A program made the translations under genes and the position numbers. Below, piece after piece: positions 57,592 to 64,000 of a DNA stretch of 64,000 bases. The DNA comes from Meloidogyne chitwoodi (Eukaryota; Nematoda; Chromadorea; Rhabditida; Meloidogynidae), in contig JACZZP010000002.1 of NCBI GenBank assembly GCA_015183035.1, forward strand, positions 744,001 to 808,000. The letters are read 5' to 3'. The notes under the pieces were generated by a model. It was not told the DNA's origin. It worked only from the letters and a program-made list of their open reading frames with translations, and made no database searches. Position 1 is the first letter of the stretch. Each line of letters begins with the position of its first letter.

Positions 57592-58146
57592 ATGTTAAAT
57601 AAATTAAATTTATTTATTTTCATTATTTTATTAAAGTTTTATTTAAATAATTCAATTCAATGTTATTCTGGTAATCATTTTTCTATTGTTGAGTGTCCAA
57701 GTTTATATTGCATTAAACAATCACTTGGATTAGATACTGTAAGTTTTTATTTTAGAGAAAAATATTAAAATAATTTAATTAAATTATTTAATCTTTTTGT
57801 TTGAAAATAAATTTTTAAAAAAATAAATATTTTTAATTTTAATTCAATTTTAATTTTTAAGGTTCGTTATTGTGATGGAACAGGAGTTTCTTCAATTTGT
57901 ACAACTTATAGAACTATTGATAAATGCCAAAATGTCCCTAATCTTGTTTGTTTTTTATTTAAATTATTTTTAAAAAATTAAATAAATTAATTAAATAATT
58001 AAAAGGGTCAAATATGTTGTTGTTCTGACCAATTATGTAATTCAGCTATTACTACTACTATTATTCCTTCTTTTAAAAAAGTTTTAGTTTTTTCAATAAT
58101 TGGAATTTGGCTGATAAATAAATTAAAAAATAAATTATTTTATTAA
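57592..58146 (+). CDS. ET-module / three-finger-type cysteine-rich secreted protein
   Basis: The start ATG is 57592-57594 and the stop TAA 58144-58146, over three exons. A signal peptide (MLNKLNLFIFIILLKFYLNN) is followed by SIQCYSGNHFSIVECPSLYC, IKQSL, VRYCDGTGVSSICTTYRTID, KCQNVP and GQICCCSDQLCNSA. The spacing CYSG...EC.S.YC...RYCD......C.......C......G..CCC.D.LCN is the nematode ET module, a Ly6/three-finger-like disulfide fold. A C-terminal hydrophobic stretch (KKVLVFSIIGIWLINKL) may be a GPI-attachment signal or membrane anchor. Members are generally extracellular and poorly characterised. It is flanked by long AT-rich gaps on both sides. Confidence 0.82.
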
Positions 58147-59858
58147 AAGAAAAATTAAGAAATTAATTTTTTTTATTTTTTTGCTCAGAAATTGTAAAAA
58201 TAAAATTTAAATATATTTTAATTAATTCTTTTTTTAATTTAAATTAAATTTTTATTTAATTAATTATATTTTCTTTTAAATAATTTTGAAAATTAAAATA
58301 ATTATTAAAAATAAATCTTTTTTAAATTTTTTGCTTTATTTAAATTAATTTATTATTAAAATATTTTTAAATAATATTAAAATAATTTTATTATTTTAAA
58401 ATTAAAAAAAATGAGTTTTGTGATATATTTAATATTATTTATTTTTTAGAGGTTGTTATTTAATGAAAATTAATTATTTTTATCTGATTGAAAAAAAGAA
58501 AAAAATTAATTTAAAATTTTTTAATAAATTTTTATTAACCTATTAAATAATAAAACATTAATCCTTTTTTTAATAAATTAAAAAAAGTTTTATTTTGTAT
58601 TAACTAAATAGACACAAATATAAATTTAAATCACAATAAAAAAAACTTTTTTTTTTTAATTATAATTTTACTATTTTAAATAAAAATAAAAGAATTATTT
58701 TATTTTTATTTTATTGAATAAAAATAGGGGAAATTGATTATTTTTTAAAGAAAAATAAATTCTTTATTTTAAAATTAAAATAATAATTTTAATATTTGTT
58801 TCAACAAGATTGTTATCAAAGAAATAAATTTTTAAACATTTTTTTAATTTTTATTTACTAAAACAAATGATATAAAAAATATATTTTAAATTCTTTTTTA
58901 TCTAAAAAATAATTTATTTATTTATTTTTACCTTAAATTGGGGCATTTATTTAATTAAATTGTGGATTAATATAAAATTAAATAATTATTTTTATTTTTT
59001 CAATATTTTTTAAATTCCTAAATATTAATATTTCTTCCACCCTCGCGTTCCACTATTTTTTTTAAATAAATATATTATTTTGTTTAGTAATTCATCGTTT
59101 TTGGTCTCGCCATTAAATATTTTGTTGATTCGAATGAATAAAAAATTAAAAAAAAATATAAAAACGACGAGAACATTATTTAAAAAATTAATATTTATTT
59201 ATATATTCATTATTATTAAAAAAATTATTTTAAAAATTATTTATAGTTTTTAAATGAAGGGATATTATTATTTAATAGAAGGCAAAATGGGGAATTTAAT
59301 TTAATTAAAAAAACATTTTTTATTCAAAATTAAAAAATTACCAAATTAATAAAAATTAAAAATGTTAAAAATTACTTTAAATTATTATCTTTTTTATCAT
59401 ATGACCTTAGAAGAATTTATTTTTTAATGAAATTTTTATCGTTAAAAAATAAAAAAAGAACATTTAAATAATTATAAAGTTATTAATTTTTGGCATTATG
59501 TTAATCTCTAACTACATTAAATTTAGTTAGAGATATAAACAAATATTAATATTTTATGAGAGATATTTCCTATTTAATATTTATTTTTTATTAATTGAAT
59601 GACGTTCGTCGTTGATTGTGAAAGCTTCCTCTTTCTTTTTTTAAATATATTTTGTGATAAGTATTTATTACTTACACCACTAGAAATGTACAATTTTATT
59701 CAATTGATTATAAAAAGTTTCAATTGAATAAAAACACTTAGACAATACTTGAAATTAAATATATTCTTTTTTTAGTTTTTATTCTATACAATCTTAAACT
59801 ACAAAAATTTCAAAGAATAGATCTATTCATTTTACAAATTTTTTTTCATCGCCATTGA
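58147..59858. other. AT-rich intergenic region before the TRPM gene
   Basis: About 1.7 kb with no convincing coding exon. A patch at 59505-59580 contains short inverted words (taatctctaac and gttagagatat) and may form a hairpin. I looked here for the N-terminal exons expected of a TRPM channel and found none. Confidence 0.5.
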
Positions 59859-62800
59859 ATGGTGGAGACCAATTCTGCCATAAATTTATCAAAACTCGCG
59901 GATATAGTACCAACGCCGCCTTTTGGAGGAATTTTTATTCATCCTGGTTTAGATCCTCCAGGTTAATACAATAAAGGTTTTTTTAATGTTTAAAAAAGAT
60001 AATTTTAAAATTTATTTTAAATTTCTCAGATATTTGCAATTTTATTTAAAAAATGTCTTTTGAGAAGAAACGGAATGATAATTCTCCCTTGTCCGATTTA
60101 TTAAAAAATAATAAATTGACGACTGCTGAACAGCTTTCTTTGACTATTGCATGGAATCGAGCGGATATTGCACGTTCAGAAATTTTTACGGGACAGGTGA
60201 TTTTCTTTCTGCTTTTTAAAATTTGATTAGGCTAAAAACCAAATTGTAATTGTAATTGTAAATATCATCTTCAATTATTCAATTAGTGAAGTAATAATAA
60301 ATTTTGAATTTTTTTTTCAAAATTTTCTCTTTTAAAGTAAACATCTTTTAGTTACTAACAAAAAGTGTTTTACATAATGCAATGATGGAATCACTTATTC
60401 ATAATCGAATAGATTTTGTTCGTCTTTTACTTGAGAATGGCGTCAATATGGATGAATTTCTTACAATTGCAAGACTAGAAGAATTATATAACACTGACCA
60501 AGGACCTCCAAATACTCTTTAGTTTGTTGTTTTCTTTTAATTTTTAAGTTGATATTAATTAAGTATTCTTTAGATAATTTCTAATAAAATTAAAAATAAA
60601 TTCTATTTGCTTTATTTAATTTCCTTAAATTTTTAGTTATATTGTTCGTGACGTTGTAAGGATTCGTGCTGGTTATCGTTATAAATTACCACATATTGGA
60701 ATGGCAGTTGAAAAATTAATGGCAAATGGATTTCGTTCACATTACACATCTGTTCATTTTCGTCAAAAATACAACGAATACAGAAGTAAATTAAAGGTAA
60801 ATATTATTAAAATTATTTTAATTGTGTGAGTTTTGGCTTAAATTTTAGACTTTGTTCACCTCTAATTTAAATTTTTTATTCTTTTTTACTTTGATTTTCT
60901 TCCTCCAATTCTTTAATGCGTTTTTGACACTGCTCCATTCTTTCCTTTAATTCCATTATTGCATTAGTCTATAAAAATATAATTTTTTTAAATTAAATTA
61001 TTTATCCAACCTGCATTATTATATGATTTTTGGCCAAAAGCAAAGTTGCAATTTTTGACAATTTTTTAATATTTCCTCCATGGACATAGGGAATAGATGA
61101 ACGTAAATCATCCAAAGCAGCATTTAAGTCATGCATTCGACATCTTTCTCTATAGTTTATGGTATTTCGATGTATCAGACTTTGAGTTTTGTTATCCTTA
61201 TTTTTTGTCATTTTTAGAGAATTTAAGTATTTTTAAAGCCTGGAAATTTTTTTTGATAAAAAAATTTTAATATTTAACAGGATTTCTTTGAGTGTTTTAA
61301 AACAAAAAAAAATAGATTTTAACAATTAAGTTTTGGAAAATTTTACAATTTCGTTGAGCGACATTTGGCGCTCAACAAAATATAAAATGGATATGTGCCA
61401 TTCTTCTCTTTTTTGTTTATTTTATCCAAATAATTGTAATGGCAATATTTGCATGCGCATAATTCTCTTTTAAAATAAATAAATAAGCAATGCAGATTAA
61501 TGTGTTGATGACTGTCTCAAATAAATTAGCATAATAATTCATTTAAAGTAAATAATATTGGAATAATTATAATTAAAAAAAGAAAAGATATTTTAAAGGA
61601 AAAAGAGGGAAATAATGTTGTGATTTTTTTTAATTTTTAAGGTTATTTTGAAAGTTTTATTGTATTTAAATTTAATTCCTAAGTTTATTAGTAATAAGAT
61701 TTTTATCTTTTAAATTTTTTTTCACAAATTCTTTTAATTATTTTTATCCAATTTTAGGAATTTCAACGTCTTCAAACAATAACTGAACAAAACCAACAAA
61801 ATTTAAACAACCATTATAGTCCACCACCAACATCTTATCCTCGTTGTGGTTCTGAATTTTTTGCTCGTGCATCAGCAAGAGGATTGCCTACTTCTGCTTC
61901 AGATACTCGTTTGTCTGGTGTAACAAATCAAAATCAACAACAAAATGTTGTAAATCCATTGTCTAAAAATAATAAAATGGTAAAAAGATTATTAATTTAT
62001 TAAATAATTTTTATTTTAGCAAAATGTCCGTCCTAATAATAATGATTTTATTGGAAGTCCTCCTTTAACAGACAGACAAATAAACAAGAATGCTGTAAAT
62101 TATACACAAATTCCTGCTGTATGTGGAAGTCGCACTCTTAGTAGCCACATTCTTTGGCGAAGTGCTTGTCGTCGTGATAATACTAGTCATCTTCCTACAG
62201 CTACTCAACAAGTGGTACAAAATAGTAAACAACAACAACAACCATTTAGAAATAATTTTGTCAATTATCCTGATGGAAATGTTTCTTTCGACGCTGATGA
62301 ATTTTTGGATGTAAGGGATGAGACTCATACAAAAGATTTTCGGTATCCATTTTCTGATTTGCTAATTTGGGCTGTTCTTACTAAACGTCATGATATGGCT
62401 CTTTGTATGTGGAAACATGGACAAGAGGCTTTAGCTAAAGCTTTAGTTACTTGTCGTTTATATAAAAGTTTGGCAAAAGAAGCGGCTGAAGATTATTTGG
62501 AATTAGAAGTTTGTGAAGAATTAAAAAAATGTGCAGAAGAATTTAGACAATTATCTCTTGATTTACTTGATCATTGTTATAAAGAAGATGATGCACAAAC
62601 TTTGCAATTATTAACTTATGAATTAGCATATTGGGGAAGAGAGACATGTCTTTCACTTGCAGTTCTTGTTAATAATAAACAATTTTTGGCACATCCTTGG
62701 TTTATTTTTATTTATTTTTTTTTTTAATTTACTTTTTTTTTAGTTGTCAAATTCTTCTCGCTGATCTTTGGCATGGAGGTTTGAGAATCAGAAGGTTTTT

Positions 62801-64000
62801 TTTTACAAATATTTTTATTTTTATTATATTTAAATATTTCTTAGCAATTCTAACTTGAAAGTAATTCTTGGAATCATTTTTCCACCTTCTATTTTTCTGC
62901 TTGAGTGAGTTTTTAAAATTTAACATTTTTATAAATATATTATATTTTTATCTTTTAATATTCTGTTTATCTAAATGTAATTATTTTTTAATTTTAGATT
63001 TAAGTCTCGTGAAGAATTAATGCTTCAACCACAAACAGCTGCCGAACATCAAGAAGATATTAACGATTCTTCTTCTTCATCTTCTGATTCTTTTGTTACT
63101 TCTCCTTCATCTTCTCCTTCTGAAAGTGAAAATGATGATGCAGATTCTGATTATGATTTATCTGAGAAAACTGTTGGACCTTCTTTGAGCGACAGGCGAC
63201 ATAGAGTTTCTTCTCGTGGGAGTATGCAATCTTTAAATTTCGCATCGGTTTGTTTTAACTAAAAAGAAAAATTTTAAATAGTTCTGATAGTTTACTTTTA
63301 ATAAAATGTAGTAGATTATTTATTTTTACTTTTAAGATTTTTCAAAGCAAGAGACGAAGTAAGCGTCGTTCTTCTCATTTGACTGCCTCGAATAGTCTTA
63401 ATATCCCAGATTTAGAGATTGGAAAAGTTAATAATCAAGGTTAGTTCTTTTCGTCAGCTCTACTTTGAGCTTTTCTTAATTCCGTCCTCAGAATGCCAAA
63501 ATCTTTTAGAGGAAATTTCTACCGGACGAAGCCGTTCAAATGCAAAAGAATTGAGAAATGCCAAAACAAAGATTAGAGCTGAACGTCAAAGGAAAATGAA
63601 CGTTACCGTTCCTGCAACGACGGCTGTTGGGCAATCAACATTCGAATCGGGAAAAGATACTTTACAATCTGATTGTAAGGAATTCTAATTTTTTAATTTT
63701 ATAAATCCTTAATTTAAAGATTAAATTTTAGATTCTCCCTCCAATCAAATTACACAACAAACATCACGTCCTCTTAAATCATTACTTAAATCTAATACTT
63801 CTCCAGTGACTCCCTTACATGTTGACATTACTGCTTATCATCATCCTCAATTTTTGTTGGGAAATGATGATATTGGGGTGAATAGTGGAAAAGAAGATGA
63901 GAAAGATTCTTCTGATTCAATTCAAAGGGATTCTATTTCAACATTTTCTGAGGAAATTAAATTAACTGGTGATAAAGAACAAGGTATTTTTTACAAAATA
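59859..64000 (+). CDS. TRPM-family cation channel, N-terminal cytosolic part (3' end outside window)
   Basis: The predicted start ATG is 59859-59861 ([34 protein letters not shown]). Later exons give [26 protein letters not shown]-like [40 protein letters not shown] and [21 protein letters not shown] Gln/Ser-rich insert follows, then [20 protein letters not shown] and [80 protein letters not shown] and [20 protein letters not shown] up to [11 protein letters not shown]. These are MHR3 and MHR4 of TRPM channels (GON-2/GTL/CED-11 group), which conduct Mg2+/Ca2+ at the plasma membrane. A Ser/Asp-rich linker follows and the window ends before S1. The roughly 400-500 residue MHR1/2 (SLOG-like) region normally preceding this is not visible upstream. 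An intron (60797-61757) contains an opposite-strand bHLH gene. Confidence 0.88.
60876..61211 (-). CDS. Olig/BHLHE22-type bHLH transcription factor, nested in TRPM intron
   Basis: The start ATG is at 61211 ([20 protein letters not shown]) and the stop TAA at 60876-60878, two exons with an intron of about 42 bp after IIMQ. The bHLH domain fills most of exon 1: basic region [13 protein letters not shown], helix 1 [13 protein letters not shown], loop HGGNIKKL and helix 2 [16 protein letters not shown]. This matches the Olig/Beta3 class (INSRERKRMHDLN...[22 protein letters not shown]), related in C. elegans to hlh-17/31/32. Exon 2 adds a coiled coil ([20 protein letters not shown]). The protein is only about 95 residues. 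Key E-box contact residues (the Glu and Arg of RERxR) are present, so DNA binding is expected. In other animals this class specifies neurons and glia. Confidence 0.85.

Overview
This 64 kb window is eukaryotic and very AT-rich. Genes are split by many short introns, often 30-60 bp, with GT...AG ends and T-rich tracts before the acceptor. Gene content points to a nematode: a receptor guanylyl cyclase, an ET-module cysteine-rich protein, SPD-2/CEP192-like and CPEB-like proteins, closely packed same-strand genes that resemble operons, and genes nested in introns. The base composition and tiny introns would suit a plant-parasitic tylenchid (Meloidogyne-like), but that placement is inference. Gene boundaries are my manual splice reconstructions. 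Names rest on recognising family motifs by eye, not on a search.

Layout: (1) 1-3170 (+) 3' part of a RABGAP1/TBC-11-type RabGAP. (2) 3822-5960 (-) a WAC-domain (ACF1/BAZ1-like) gene followed upstream by a MADF-domain gene. The 3' tail of the MADF gene is duplicated onto the end of the WAC gene, and a Merlin transposon relic lies in a WAC intron. (3) 6606-9141 (+) TAF9 and an EF-hand rhomboid protease, 117 bp apart. (4) 9533-12292 (-) SLC22-type transporter. (5) 13470-15161 (+) MAPKAPK2/3 kinase. (6) 15519-18946 (-) metaxin-1 and two paralogous small helical proteins. (7) 19894-22096 (+) SPD-2/CEP192-like centrosomal protein. (8) 22201-23526 (-) RNA polymerase III subunit RPC7 with a small gene 60 bp downstream. 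(9) 24079-25885 (-) CPEB. (10) 26519-30748 (+) Integrator subunit 13 (Asunder), with a tryparedoxin-like gene nested in intron 1 and a hairpin MITE in a later intron. (11) 30993-31410 (-) small secreted protein; 31993-33369 (+) SDR oxidoreductase. (12) 33522-41059 (-) Mediator subunit MED23. (13) 41481-43013 (-) unknown nuclear-type protein. (14) 43866-55505 (-) receptor guanylyl cyclase of about 11.6 kb. Its introns hold two opposite-strand genes (a galaxin-like dicysteine protein and a GC-rich two-repeat protein) plus several foldback DNA transposons. (15) 57592-58146 (+) ET-module protein. (16) 59859-64000 (+) TRPM channel, 5' part, with an Olig-type bHLH gene nested in an intron.

Most of the window is conserved housekeeping machinery: transcription (TAF9, MED23, RPC7, INTS13), mitochondrial import (metaxin), centrosome, signalling and channels. 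The less ordinary content is concentrated in introns. It includes at least four terminal-inverted-repeat elements with clear target-site duplications, a degraded Merlin copy, a dispersed short repeat in three places, nested genes, and a GC-rich nematode-type gene with an inverted, frameshifted half-copy that shares its promoter region. The receptor guanylyl cyclase also carries Asn in place of the usual first metal-binding Asp of its cyclase domain.
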